Shown here: piece after piece, positions 26,360 to 35,424 of the stretch
Numbering within the stretch: the stretch's first letter is position 1
Layout: the number at the start of each line of letters is the position of its first letter
From: Hydrogenophaga sp.
Lineage (GTDB): Bacteria > Pseudomonadota > Gammaproteobacteria > Burkholderiales > Burkholderiaceae_C
Assembly: GCA_030682835.1 (NCBI GenBank)
Contig: JAUXNG010000072.1
Location: forward strand, 62,001-126,000
Reading direction: 5' to 3'
DNA length: 64,000 nucleotides
Translations under genes and position numbers: made by a program
Notes under the pieces: generated by a model
Databases searched by the model: none
What the model saw: the letters and a program-made list of their open reading frames with translations, nothing else
Told to the model about the DNA's origin: nothing

Positions 26360-27904
26360 TCAGGCAAAAGCCCTGATCGCCTCGCGCAGCTGCAACGCCT
26401 CCTGCTCGAGGCTGCGCGAGGCCGCGGCCATCTCTTCCACCAGGGCAGCGTTCTGCTGGGTCATCTGGTCGAGCTGGGTCACGGCCACGTTGATCTGGGC
26501 AATGTTGCTGGCCTGCTCGGTCGTCACCTCGCCGATTTCGTTGATGAGCGTGGACGCACCCGCCACCTGCGCCAGCGTGTCCTGCATGGTCTGACCGGTC
26601 ACGCCCACCAGGCGCCCGCCATTCTCCACGCCCGTCAGGCTTCCGTCGATGAGCACGCGGATTTCGCGCGCCGCCGAAGCGCTCTTCTGCGCCAGCGCCC
26701 GCACCTCGGCCGCCACCACGGCAAAGCCGCGGCCCTGTTCGCCGGCCCGCGCTGCTTCCACCGCCGCGTTGAGCGCCAGGATGTTGGTCTGAAAGGCGAT
26801 GCCGTCAATGACGCCGATGATGTCGGTCATGCGCCGGCTGGACTTCGTGATGTCATCCATCATGGTGACCACCTCGCGCATCGAACTGCCGCCCTGCTGC
26901 ACCGCGCCGCTGGCCGACGTGGCCCGTTCAGCGGCACGCAGGGCAGCCTGTGCGTTCTGCTGGATGCTGCTGCTCAGCTCTTCCATGGACGCGGCGGTCT
27001 GCTCCAGGCTGGAGGCGGCCTGCTCGGTGCGCGAACTCAGGTCTTCGTTGCCGGTGGCGATTTCACGGCTGGCCTCGGTCACCTGCGTGGCGCGTGCCTG
27101 CACATCGGCCAGCAGCGCCTTCAGGTTCAGGCCCGACTGGTTCACCGCGCGCTGCAGCAGGCCGATTTCATCGACCCGGCCCAGCGAGGCGGTTTCATCG
27201 GGCTGGCCGGTGGCGATGCGCTCGGCCTGGGTCAGCACGGTGGCCAGCGGACGCGCAATCTGAGATTCCAGCAGCATCGCCATGACCATCAGCGCCACCA
27301 GCTGGACCGCGATGCCAGCGGCCAACCCGACGCCGACCGGGGCCACCGCCACCAGGCTCCCCACCCCCGCCGCCGTGGCGCCCAGCACGCCCAGACGCAG
27401 GCGCCAGCGCATCGGCATGCGTTGCATCCACGAACTCAAGCCCATCAAGCCGGTGCGAACCACCAGGCCCTGGTGAAACTTCAGCCCCGTGGCCCGGCCT
27501 TCCCGAAAGCGCCGGTACAGGTCCTCCGCAGCAGCGACTTCCGCCGCGCCCGGCTTGGTGCGCACCGACATGTAACCCACCAGGCGGCCGTTGCGGTGCA
27601 CGGGTGTTGCATTGGCCCGCACCCAGTAGTGGTCACCGTTCTTGCGCCGGTTCTTCACCAGCGCCGACCACGAACGCCCGGCCTTGAGCGTCTCCCACAT
27701 GTCGGCGAAAGCTTCTCGTGGCATGTCGGGGTGGCGCACCAGGTTGTGCGGCTGGCCGGCCAGTTCCTCGCGCGAAAAGCCGCTGACCTGCACAAAGGCC
27801 TCGCTGGCATAGACGATGCGGCTGTCCACATCGGTGGTGGACAACAGGGTGACCCCGTCTTCCAGTTGAAACTCGCGCTGGGTGACCGGTTCGTTGACTC
27901 GCAT
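26360..27904 (-). CDS. PAS-containing chemoreceptor, Aer-like
   Basis: A 514-residue methyl-accepting chemotaxis protein. An N-terminal PAS region (about 10-120) with [17 protein letters not shown] and [19 protein letters not shown] matches the Aer-type, FAD-binding PAS; a paired hydrophobic segment (about 165-215) anchors it to the membrane; then HAMP and a signalling hairpin with the conserved tip [21 protein letters not shown]. Aer-type receptors report redox or oxygen, which fits its place between two possible oxygen-sensing regulators. The C-terminus lacks a CheR-tethering pentapeptide. Confidence 0.9.
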   Translation of the reverse strand: MRVNEPVTQREFQLEDGVTLLSTTDVDSRIVYASEAFVQVSGFSREELAGQPHNLVRHPDMPREAFADMWETLKAGRSWSALVKNRRKNGDHYWVRANATPVHRNGRLVGYMSVRTKPGAAEVAAAEDLYRRFREGRATGLKFHQGLVVRTGLMGLSSWMQRMPMRWRLRLGVLGATAAGVGSLVAVAPVGVGLAAGIAVQLVALMVMAMLLESQIARPLATVLTQAERIATGQPDETASLGRVDEIGLLQRAVNQSGLNLKALLADVQARATQVTEASREIATGNEDLSSRTEQAASSLEQTAASMEELSSSIQQNAQAALRAAERATSASGAVQQGGSSMREVVTMMDDITKSSRRMTDIIGVIDGIAFQTNILALNAAVEAARAGEQGRGFAVVAAEVRALAQKSASAAREIRVLIDGSLTGVENGGRLVGVTGQTMQDTLAQVAGASTLINEIGEVTTEQASNIAQINVAVTQLDQMTQQNAALVEEMAAASRSLEQEALQLREAIRAFA

Positions 27905-28206
27905 CGAATGCCTTTCGGGGTGTGGATTGGTCCGCTGGTCGCCCTGTTCTGCGCGATCCGTTGAGCCAGCTTCGACACGCCCTCCCAGAACTCAAGCAAA
28001 GGTTCCTAGCACGAACTGAAAACACAGGAGAAAGTGACAAGGATCGCATTTCGATAGCGGAGAGTGCTCTGTTTAAGCGATTCGTCAGAAATGACGAAAT
28101 AGTTGATGTTCAATCATCTACCGGTGCCTTCACCCCTTCTTCTCTGGCAGCTAGCGCCCCCGTGGGCGCTCCCATTGGCCGCCCAACGATCGTCACCGAG
28201 CCTCTC
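27905..28206. promoter_or_regulatory. Control region with palindrome upstream of the second Crp/Fnr gene
   Basis: A 302-bp spacer with less GC than its surroundings. TTCGTCA (28081-28087), four bases, then TGACGAA (28092-28098) is a perfect 7-bp inverted repeat of the size expected for a dimeric regulator, 109 bp before the ATG. TTGATGTTCAATCA follows at 28103-28116 and resembles a Crp/Fnr box without matching the TTGAT-N4-ATCAA consensus. No gene is apparent. Confidence 0.45.
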
Positions 28207-28935
28207 ATGTCCACCGTGAAAAAAGACCTGCTGGTCGAGGAAAGCCGTGCGCCCCGCCACGCCTGCAGCGTGTGTGCCTCGCGAAAGGTCTGCCTCATCG
28301 GCAGCCTGGCTGAGCCCCACCTTGGCGCCATCGCACCGCTCGTGCGCGAGGTCAGTTTCAAGAACCACGACGTGCTCCTGAACGAGGGCGAAGTGTCGGA
28401 CCACATCAAGGTGGTCAAGCTCGGCACCGTCATGTGCAGCCGCCGGGGGCCCGACGGGGAGCAGCGTCCGGTGGCGCTGTTTGGCCGCGGCCATGTGCTC
28501 GGCAAATACGCATTGGTGAACCACCCCAACGCGCTCCATGCCGTCGGCCTCTCGGTGGGGCGGCTGTGCCTGCTGCGCGTGAGCGAGTTGCGAGAGGGGC
28601 AGCTGGTGCTGCCCGCCCTGCTCGGTGGCGTGCACGGCATCATGGTGCGTGCCTTTGGTGGCCTGGCCGACTGGTCGCAGGTGATGCGCCAGCGCGGCCT
28701 GCAGCGCCAGTTGCACGCCTCGTTGCAGCTGCTGAGCAAGGAACAGGGCCACCGCGTGGTGCGCATCCCCAGCCATGTGGCGCTGGCCGCCCTGCTCTCG
28801 ACCACGCGCGAATCGGTCGCGCGCACCATGGGCCAGCTGGAAGACGCGCAGCTTGTGCGCCGCGTCGACCGCTGGCACCGCGAAGTAGTAGCCCCGTTTC
28901 CCGAAGCCTCTGGCGGGCTGATCGAAAAGGGCTGA
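28207..28935 (+). CDS. Crp/Fnr-family regulator with FNR-type cysteines (copy 2)
   Basis: A 242-residue paralogue of the regulator at 25605. C20, C23, C29 (in HACSVCASRKVCLIG) and C121 sit at almost the same residue numbers as the four cluster ligands of E. coli FNR (20, 23, 29, 122). A further cysteine is C77. The recognition helix is RESVAR, again Crp-like. The ATG at 28207 is taken because upstream in-frame translation is not family-like. It is followed 27 bp later by hpnD, so the two may be co-transcribed. Confidence 0.85.
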   Translation: MSTVKKDLLVEESRAPRHACSVCASRKVCLIGSLAEPHLGAIAPLVREVSFKNHDVLLNEGEVSDHIKVVKLGTVMCSRRGPDGEQRPVALFGRGHVLGKYALVNHPNALHAVGLSVGRLCLLRVSELREGQLVLPALLGGVHGIMVRAFGGLADWSQVMRQRGLQRQLHASLQLLSKEQGHRVVRIPSHVALAALLSTTRESVARTMGQLEDAQLVRRVDRWHREVVAPFPEASGGLIEKG

Positions 28936-28962
28936 TTACACTCAGGTCAACCACCTGAGCCC

Positions 28963-29829
28963 ATGAATCCAGAAGACTACGCCCAGCAGAAAGCCGCCGC
29001 CTCCGGCAGCAGCTTCTATTACGCCTTCCTGTTCCTGCCGGCCGATCGCCGCGCGGCCATCACCGCCTTCTACGCGTTCTGCCGCGAGGTGGACGACGTG
29101 GTGGACGAGGTGCGCGACCCGGCGCTGGCCGCCGAGAAGCTGGGCTGGTGGCGCCGCGAGGTGGCGCAGGCCTACGCCGGCTCGCCGCAACACCCGGCCA
29201 CCCGCGCCCTGATGCCGCACACACAGCCCTTCGGCATCGAGGCGCGGCACCTGCTGGCCGTGATCGACGGCTGCCAGATGGACCTGGACCAGAACCGCTA
29301 TTTCGATTTCGCCAACCTGCAGAAATACTGCTTTCTGGTGGCCGGCATCGTGGGTGAAGTGGCCGCCCGCATCTTCGGCCAGACCCAGCCGCAGACCACC
29401 GACTACGCCCACCACCTGGGCCTGGCCTTCCAGCTCACCAACATCATCCGCGACGTGGGCGAAGACGCCACCCGCGGGCGCATCTACCTGCCGGTGAGCG
29501 ACCTGCAGCGCTTCGACGTGAAGGCGCACGAGCTGCTCAAGCGCGGCACGGCGCCCGGCATGGACACGGCCGACTTCCACAACCGCTTCGCCGCACTGAT
29601 GAAGTTCCAGTGCGAACGCGCCGTGCGCACCTACGACGAAGCCCTGGCCCTGCTGCCCGAGCCCGACCGCCGCGCCCAGAAACCCGGCCTCATGATGGCC
29701 AGCATCTACCGCACCCTGCTGCAGGAAATCGCCGCCGACCCGGTGCTGGTGCTCACCCAGCGCGTCAGCCTCACGCCCCTGCGCAAGTTCTGGCTGGCGT
29801 GGAAGGTGCAGGCTCTGGGGCGCCTCTAG
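28963..29829 (+). CDS. hpnD: Presqualene diphosphate synthase HpnD
   Basis: A 288-residue squalene/phytoene synthase-family enzyme. Both aspartate motifs are present: CREVDDVVDEVRD (about residues 43-55) and NIIRDVGEDATRGRIYLP (about 160-178). The LFLPADRRAAITAFYAFCR start and the next gene (hpnE) point to HpnD, which makes presqualene diphosphate from farnesyl diphosphate for hopanoids, rather than a second CrtB. HpnC, its usual partner, is not in the window. A 7-bp inverted repeat (28941-28959) covers the ribosome-binding region. Confidence 0.88.
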   Translation: MNPEDYAQQKAAASGSSFYYAFLFLPADRRAAITAFYAFCREVDDVVDEVRDPALAAEKLGWWRREVAQAYAGSPQHPATRALMPHTQPFGIEARHLLAVIDGCQMDLDQNRYFDFANLQKYCFLVAGIVGEVAARIFGQTQPQTTDYAHHLGLAFQLTNIIRDVGEDATRGRIYLPVSDLQRFDVKAHELLKRGTAPGMDTADFHNRFAALMKFQCERAVRTYDEALALLPEPDRRAQKPGLMMASIYRTLLQEIAADPVLVLTQRVSLTPLRKFWLAWKVQALGRL

Positions 29830-30035
29830 AAGATGATGCCCCCACGCTCCCCACTGCGTGTGGTTCGCTGGACGAGGCGACGCCAGAGGCATCGCCTCTT
29901 CGCGCTGTCCGTCCCTGCGCAGGCAGGGCCGGAGCCGCAGCGCTCAGCCCCTCAGGGGCTGGCCTTGCTTGGGGCGGCCCGGCGCTGCGGCCCCATGCCC
30001 CCACGCTCCCCACTTCGCATGGATCGCAGCACAAC
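29830..30035. repeat. Repeat-containing spacer between hpnD and hpnE
   Basis: ATGCCCCCACGCTCCCCACT occurs twice without mismatch (29836-29855 and 29995-30014), flanking CGAGGCGACGCCAGAGGCA and the palindrome AGCCCCTCAGGGGCT (29946-29960). This looks like a dispersed intergenic element inserted between two genes that usually abut. No coding sequence is apparent. Confidence 0.55.
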
Positions 30036-31397
30036 ATGAAGCTGGCCGTGGTGGGCGCAGGCTGGGCCGGCATGGCCGCGGCGGTGGAAGCCGCTGACGC
30101 TGGCCACCAAGTCACCGTGTTTGAGGCGGCCCGCACGCTGGGCGGTCGCGCCCGTGCGCTCTCGGCAAACCGGCCCGACGGCCTGGCTCTCACGCTGGAC
30201 AACGGCCAGCACATCCTGATAGGCGCCTACAGCGAAACGCTGCAGCTCATGCAGCGCATTGGCGTACCGCCTGAACAGGTGCTGCTGGGCCTGCCGCTGG
30301 CCCTGCCCTACCCCGACGGCACCGGTCTGCAGACGCCCGCCTGGGCCGCCCGCTGGCCCGCCCCGCTGGACGCCGTGGCCGCGATCGCCACCGCACGCGG
30401 CTGGCGCTGGCGCGAGCGCTGGGCGCTGGTTCGCGCCTCGCTGGCCTGGCAGCGCGACGGGTTTGTATGTGATCCCTTGCTCACCGTGGCGGGCCTGTGT
30501 GCACCGCTGCCCGTGCGGGTGATGGACGAGCTGATCGAACCCCTGTGCGTGTCCGCCCTGAACCTGCCCGCGCGCGATGCCAGCGCCCAGGTGTTCTTGC
30601 GGGTGATGCGCGATGCGCTGTTTGGCCAGGGGCATGGCCGCTGGGCCGCGTCCACCCTGCTGCTGCCCCGCACCGATCTGGGCAGCCTGCTGCCCGCCGC
30701 CGCTGCCAGCTGGCTGGCAGGGCGGCATGGTGCACGGGTGCAGGTGCGCACCGGCACCCGCGTGCGAGGCCTCGCACCCGATGGCACCGGCTGGGCCCTG
30801 CACGGCGACAGTTGGCGCGAGCCTTTCGACCGCGTGATCTGGGCCACCGCAGCGGCACCTGCCGCGCAGGCTGTGCACCAGGCGGCGCAGGCCGCACACA
30901 CGGCTGGCCACGCAGGCCTGGCCAGCGCGCTGAGCGCATGGTCCACGCAGGCAGAGTCGCTCGCCTTCACCGCCATCACCACCGTCTACGCCTGGGCCCC
31001 GGGCGTGCGCCTGAGCCATCCGCTGCTGGCCTTGCGCGCCGATCCCGACGCGCAGCAGGCCCCGGCCCAGTTCGTGTTCGACCGCGGGCAGCTCACGCCC
31101 GACGACCCGGCGGCGCAAGGCGTGCTGGCCTTCGTGGTCAGCGCCAGCGTGGGCGAGCGCGACGAACTGCAGGCGCGGGTGCTGGAGCAGGCCCGCCAGC
31201 AGCTCGGCCTGACCGGGTTGCAGCCCATCCAGACGGTGGTGGAGAAACGCGCCACATTCGCCTGCACGCCCGGCCTGCAGCGTCCGCCGCTGTTCATTGC
31301 CCCAGGCCTGCTGGCCGCGGGCGACTATGTGGACGGCCCCTACCCCGCCACCCTCGAAGGGGCGGTGCGCAGCGGCCTGGCCGCGGCGCGCGCCTGA
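30036..31397 (+). CDS. hpnE: Hydroxysqualene dehydroxylase HpnE
   Basis: A 453-residue FAD-dependent amine-oxidase-fold protein. The N-terminus VVGAGWAGMAAAVEAADAGH carries the GxGxxG nucleotide motif, followed by EAARTLGGRARA; the end DYVDGPYPATLEGAVRSGLAA is typical of HpnE, which reduces hydroxysqualene to squalene. The ATG gives the usual start right before the nucleotide motif. It is separated from hpnD by a 206-bp repeat-bearing spacer. Squalene-hopene cyclase is not in the window. Confidence 0.88.
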   Translation: MKLAVVGAGWAGMAAAVEAADAGHQVTVFEAARTLGGRARALSANRPDGLALTLDNGQHILIGAYSETLQLMQRIGVPPEQVLLGLPLALPYPDGTGLQTPAWAARWPAPLDAVAAIATARGWRWRERWALVRASLAWQRDGFVCDPLLTVAGLCAPLPVRVMDELIEPLCVSALNLPARDASAQVFLRVMRDALFGQGHGRWAASTLLLPRTDLGSLLPAAAASWLAGRHGARVQVRTGTRVRGLAPDGTGWALHGDSWREPFDRVIWATAAAPAAQAVHQAAQAAHTAGHAGLASALSAWSTQAESLAFTAITTVYAWAPGVRLSHPLLALRADPDAQQAPAQFVFDRGQLTPDDPAAQGVLAFVVSASVGERDELQARVLEQARQQLGLTGLQPIQTVVEKRATFACTPGLQRPPLFIAPGLLAAGDYVDGPYPATLEGAVRSGLAAARA

Positions 31398-31472
31398 GCT
31401 ACATCGGGGCTTGCGCACGGCCACCGTGGTCGCGCAAGATCACGCCGCCCCCTTCACTCCCCGGATCTGCCC

Positions 31473-33887
31473 ATGACCACTGTCCGCCTGCCGCCCGAAC
31501 AACTGCGCCTGACCATCAACCCCGCCACGCTGGGCTTTGGCGACACGGCCGAACTGCTGGACCAGCCCCTGCACTGGATCGGCCAGGAACGCGCCGAACA
31601 GGCCGCACGCTTCGGCATGGCGATGGACCACCCCGACTACCACCTCTTCGTGCTGGGGGAGGTGGGCAGCGGCCGCTCGACGCTGCTGCACCAGCTGGCG
31701 CAGACCCTGGCCGCCGCGCGACCGGTGCCGCCCGACCTGTGCTACCTGCACAACTTCGACGCGCCCGAGCGGCCCAGCGCCCTGCGCATGCCCGCGGGCC
31801 AGGGGCGCGAGCTGCGCCAGCTCATGGCTCGGCTGGTGCGTTTTGTGCAGACCGAGATTCCCCTGCGCCTGGCCAGCGAAGACTTCAAGGTGGAAGGCGA
31901 CCGCATCGAGGCCGCCTACCGCAACGAGGAAGCCAAGGCCTACGCCGAGCTGGACGCCTTTGCCGAGGCGCGTGGCTTCAGCCTGTACCGGGAGTCCGGG
32001 CATCTGGTGTTCACCCTCACCGGCGACAGCGGCAACGCGCTGACCGAGGCCGAGGCGCGGGCCCTGCCGAAAGAGCGGCGAGCCGAGATCGAGCAGGCCG
32101 AGCGCGAACTGCGCGACGAGATCAGCCGCTTCCTTGACAAGACACGCCCCCTGCTGCGGGTGATGAATGAAGGCCTGGCCTCGCTGCGCCGCCAGGTGGT
32201 CAAGCCGCTGCTGGACCACGAGCTGCAGGCCATGCGGCTGAGCCTGAAAAAGCAGATCAAGGATTCGGTGAAGCTCGGGCGCTACCTCGACCAGGTGGAG
32301 CACGATCTGCTCGAACACATCGAGCTTTTCGTGCCGCAGGAGGCCGACGACGAGGCGCGGCAGGAGGCGCTGGCGCAGCTGCTGCTGGGCTACCGCGTGA
32401 ACCTGGTGGTGGACAACGCGGGCCGCGGCGGAGCCCCGGTGATCGTGGAAGACAACCCTGTGTTCCACAACCTGTTCGGCCGCATCGAGTACCAGGTCGA
32501 AGAAGACGTGATGATGACCGACTTCCACCGCGTGCGCGCCGGCAGCCTGCTGCGCGCGCATGGCGGGTTTCTGCTGCTGCACCTGCGCGACCTGGTGGCC
32601 GACCCGCAGGTCTGGGAGAAGCTGCGCCGTTTCCTGCGCTCTGGCCGGGTGCAGATCGAGGAGCCGGGCAGCTCGGCCATGCCCATGGCCTCGGTGTCGC
32701 TGCAGCCCGACGCCGTGGACGTGCAGACCAAGCTGATCCTGATCAGCTCGGTCGAGGAGTACTACGCCGTGCAGGAAGGCGACCCCACCTTTGCGCGCCA
32801 TTTCCGCGTCAAGGTGGACTTTGCCGAGAGCTTCCCGGCCACACCCGAGACACGCCGGGCCAGTGCCACCTTCGTGGCACACACCTGCGCCCGGCTGGGC
32901 CTGCCGCACCTGAGCGCCGGGGCGGTGGCGCGCCTGCTGGAAGTGGCCCACCGCGCGGTGGATGACCAGTCGCGTCAGAGCGCCATCTTCTCGCGCACCG
33001 AAGCGCTGGTGGTGGAGAGCGCCGCCATGTGCCGCGCCCGACAGGGCGGCCGCGTGGAAGCCGCCGACGTGGAGTCGGCCCTGGCCGCCCGCCGCCTGCG
33101 CCACGACTACCCCGAGCAGCGCCTGCGCGAGTCCATTGCCGAGGGCGAGCGCCTGATCAGCGTGCAAGGCACCGAAGTGGGCCAGATCAACGGCCTGACG
33201 CAGATCGACCTGGGCGACTGGCGCTTCGGCCTGCCGGTGCGCGTGAGCGCGCGCAGCCACGCGGGCGGCAAGGGCCTGCTGAACATCGAGCGCGAGGTGG
33301 AGATGTCGGGCCCCATCCACGACAAGGGCGTGCTGATCCTGCACAGCTACCTCACCAGCCTGTTCCACCACCTCACGCCGCTGGCGCTGAACGCCTCCAT
33401 CGTGTTCGAGCAGGAATACCACGGCGTGGAAGGCGACTCGGCCTCGTGCGCCGAGCTGTTCGCGCTGCTGTCCTCGCTCTCGGGTGTGCCACTGCGCCAG
33501 GGCATCGCCGTGACCGGCGCGCTCAACCAGCACGGCGAGGTGCTGCCGGTGGGCGGCATCAATGAAAAGATCGAGGGCTGGTTCCGCGTCTGCGAGGCCG
33601 CCGGGCTCGATGGCCAGCAGGGCGTGCTGCTGCCGCAGCGCAACCTGCGCCACCTCATGCTCGACCGCGCGGTGGTGGACGCCGTGGCCAGCGGGCGCTT
33701 TCACATCCACACCGCCCGGCACGTGGGCGAGGGCCTGGCCCTGCTGACGGGCATGGACGCAGGCCTGGGCGAGCTGCCCGGCACCCCGCCGCCCTACCCC
33801 GCCGCCAGCGTGCTCGGCCGATGCGAGCAGACCCTGCGGGGCTACCGCGAAGCCTGCCAGCGCGCGGCTGACCGGCCGGAGCGCTGA
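31473..33887 (+). CDS. Lon-family (S16) protease with degenerate Walker A, LonC/YcbZ-like
   Basis: An 804-residue protein of the AAA_32/Lon-like group. The N-terminal ATPase region has GEVGSGRS at 62-69, with Arg replacing the Walker A lysine, followed by a long coiled-coil insertion (about 120-300). The C-terminal protease domain has the Ser-Lys dyad S656 (GDSAS) and K699 (GGINEKIEG), 43 residues apart as in Lon. Substrates are unknown. In related proteins the ATPase is weak or absent, so ATP-driven unfolding should not be assumed. It stands alone between hpnE and a convergent GST gene. Confidence 0.85.
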   Translation: MTTVRLPPEQLRLTINPATLGFGDTAELLDQPLHWIGQERAEQAARFGMAMDHPDYHLFVLGEVGSGRSTLLHQLAQTLAAARPVPPDLCYLHNFDAPERPSALRMPAGQGRELRQLMARLVRFVQTEIPLRLASEDFKVEGDRIEAAYRNEEAKAYAELDAFAEARGFSLYRESGHLVFTLTGDSGNALTEAEARALPKERRAEIEQAERELRDEISRFLDKTRPLLRVMNEGLASLRRQVVKPLLDHELQAMRLSLKKQIKDSVKLGRYLDQVEHDLLEHIELFVPQEADDEARQEALAQLLLGYRVNLVVDNAGRGGAPVIVEDNPVFHNLFGRIEYQVEEDVMMTDFHRVRAGSLLRAHGGFLLLHLRDLVADPQVWEKLRRFLRSGRVQIEEPGSSAMPMASVSLQPDAVDVQTKLILISSVEEYYAVQEGDPTFARHFRVKVDFAESFPATPETRRASATFVAHTCARLGLPHLSAGAVARLLEVAHRAVDDQSRQSAIFSRTEALVVESAAMCRARQGGRVEAADVESALAARRLRHDYPEQRLRESIAEGERLISVQGTEVGQINGLTQIDLGDWRFGLPVRVSARSHAGGKGLLNIEREVEMSGPIHDKGVLILHSYLTSLFHHLTPLALNASIVFEQEYHGVEGDSASCAELFALLSSLSGVPLRQGIAVTGALNQHGEVLPVGGINEKIEGWFRVCEAAGLDGQQGVLLPQRNLRHLMLDRAVVDAVASGRFHIHTARHVGEGLALLTGMDAGLGELPGTPPPYPAASVLGRCEQTLRGYREACQRAADRPER

Positions 33888-33891
33888 GGGA

Positions 33892-34554
33892 TCAAGTGCC
33901 CAGCGCCTTGGCCGCCACCTGGGCGGGGCGCTCCATGCAGCGCAAGATCCACGCGTGCGTGAGCGGGTGGGCGTCCATCACCGCTTTGGCCGGGCGCGCC
34001 CAGTTCAGCACGCTCGCCACGCACAGGTCGGCAATGGTGAACCGCTCGGCCGCCAGGTGCGCCTGGCCCGCCGCGTGCTGGCGCGCCAGGTGCGACTCGA
34101 TCACCGCCAGCGGCGCCGCCAGCCGGCGCTCGGCCGCCTCGGCCAGCTCGGGCTTGCGCCGCTCGGCCGGCATCGCCATGCGGTGCATGAGCACCGTGAG
34201 AGCATCGGCCTCGCACTCGGTCACGGCCCAGAAACTCCAGCGCAGCGCGTCGGCGTCTTCGGCCGGCGTGGCGGGCGTGATGCTCTGGCCCTCGGCTTTT
34301 CCATGGTGGCGCGCCAGGTACAGCGCGCAGGCCATGCTTTCCCACACCACGATCTCGCCGCCCTGCTCGGGCGCGCGCCGGTCCACCACCACCGGAATGT
34401 GGCCGTTCGGGTTCAGTTCCAGAAACGCCGGCTCGCGCGTGCCACCGCCCTGGTAGGGCAGGTTGACATGCTCGAAGGCCAGGCCGAGTTCGGTGGCGGC
34501 CCACAGCGGGCGAATGGCACGGGAAGCGGCAATGCCGTAAATGGTGACGCTCAT
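33892..34554 (-). CDS. Glutathione S-transferase family protein
   Basis: A 220-residue cytosolic GST: thioredoxin-like N-terminal domain starting VTIYGIAASRAIRPLWAATELG and containing NPNGHIPVVV and ESMACALYLARHH, then an all-helical C-terminal domain with FTIADLCVASVLNWA. Ser/Arg near the first helix suggests a theta/beta-like active site. Substrate unknown. It follows the HAD hydrolase gene by 23 bp and is probably co-transcribed; it converges on the Lon gene with only 4 bp between them. Confidence 0.85.
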   Translation of the reverse strand: MSVTIYGIAASRAIRPLWAATELGLAFEHVNLPYQGGGTREPAFLELNPNGHIPVVVDRRAPEQGGEIVVWESMACALYLARHHGKAEGQSITPATPAEDADALRWSFWAVTECEADALTVLMHRMAMPAERRKPELAEAAERRLAAPLAVIESHLARQHAAGQAHLAAERFTIADLCVASVLNWARPAKAVMDAHPLTHAWILRCMERPAQVAAKALGT

Positions 34555-34577
34555 GGAATTCCAGTGGTGTTGAGGGT

Positions 34578-35405
34578 TCAGCCAAGCTGGCGGCACAGCG
34601 CCAGCAGGTCGGCCACGGTGGCGTGTGGGCGCAGCGGCGCGTGCGCCCAGGGCTGGCCTTCGCGGTTCAGCCAGGCCAGCTGCATGCCGGCGTTGAGTGC
34701 GCCCACGCCGTCCAGGTGCGCGTCGTCGCCGATGTGCAGCACCTGTTCGCTGGTCACGCCCGCGGCCTCGGCCGCGGCGTGGAAGATACGCGGGTGCGGC
34801 TTGCCCACGCCGAATTCCCGCGCGCTCACCGACGCGAGAAAGTGCGCGCCAATGCCCACGCGGTTCACATCGGCATTGCCGTTGGACAGCGCCACCACCG
34901 GGTAGCGGCTGCTCAGGAATTCGAGCGCCGGCAAGGCGTCGTCAAACAGGTCCACGCGCTGGCGCTCGGCAAAAAAGGCTTCAAACGCCGGCTCGGCCAG
35001 CGCCGGGTCGTCACCGGCGCGCTGCAGCACGTGGCGGATCGACTCGCGCCGCAGCGCGCTCATGTCGTGCGCCAGATCGGGGCGGGCCGTGTTCATGTGC
35101 AGGCGTACCTCGCGCAGAACGGCCTTGTCTGCACACAGCGCGGCGGTGGCCGGTGCGTGCTCGCCCAGCCAGGCCTGCAGCACCGCTTCGGCGCGCGCAA
35201 TGGTGGGCCAGATCGGCCAGAGCGTGTCGTCCAGGTCGAGCGTGATGGCGCGGATGCGCGACACGTCCACCCCTGCATCGGTCATGGGCGCGGTGGCTGC
35301 GGCGGCATCTTGCTTGCACGGCGTGGTGCCGCAGGTCAAGTCGTCGCCGGGCGCCGGCTCGTGAGCGGCGCGCACTTCAGGGGGGGCTGAGTCGGGGGTC
35401 TTCAT
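34578..35405 (-). CDS. HAD-family hydrolase (phosphatase)
   Basis: A haloacid-dehalogenase-fold hydrolase. Motif I is ITLDLDDTLWPIWP (nucleophile and acid aspartates), motif II is ALSNGNAD, and motifs III/IV are VGKPHPRIFHAA and HIGDDAHLDGVGALNAGM. YjjG-like or phosphoglycolate-phosphatase-like activity is possible. The start is uncertain: ATG 35405 gives 275 residues with an unusual Ala/Asp-rich, two-cysteine leader, while ATG 35285 gives a family-typical 235. It is divergent from hemH, whose ATG is 20 bp away. Confidence 0.85.
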   Translation of the reverse strand: MKTPDSAPPEVRAAHEPAPGDDLTCGTTPCKQDAAAATAPMTDAGVDVSRIRAITLDLDDTLWPIWPTIARAEAVLQAWLGEHAPATAALCADKAVLREVRLHMNTARPDLAHDMSALRRESIRHVLQRAGDDPALAEPAFEAFFAERQRVDLFDDALPALEFLSSRYPVVALSNGNADVNRVGIGAHFLASVSAREFGVGKPHPRIFHAAAEAAGVTSEQVLHIGDDAHLDGVGALNAGMQLAWLNREGQPWAHAPLRPHATVADLLALCRQLG

Positions 35406-35424
35406 GTCTGCGGGAGAATAGCGC

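Noticed and set aside
28103-28116. FNR box
   Set aside because: TTGATGTTCAATCA does not fit TTGAT-N4-ATCAA; kept only as a remark.
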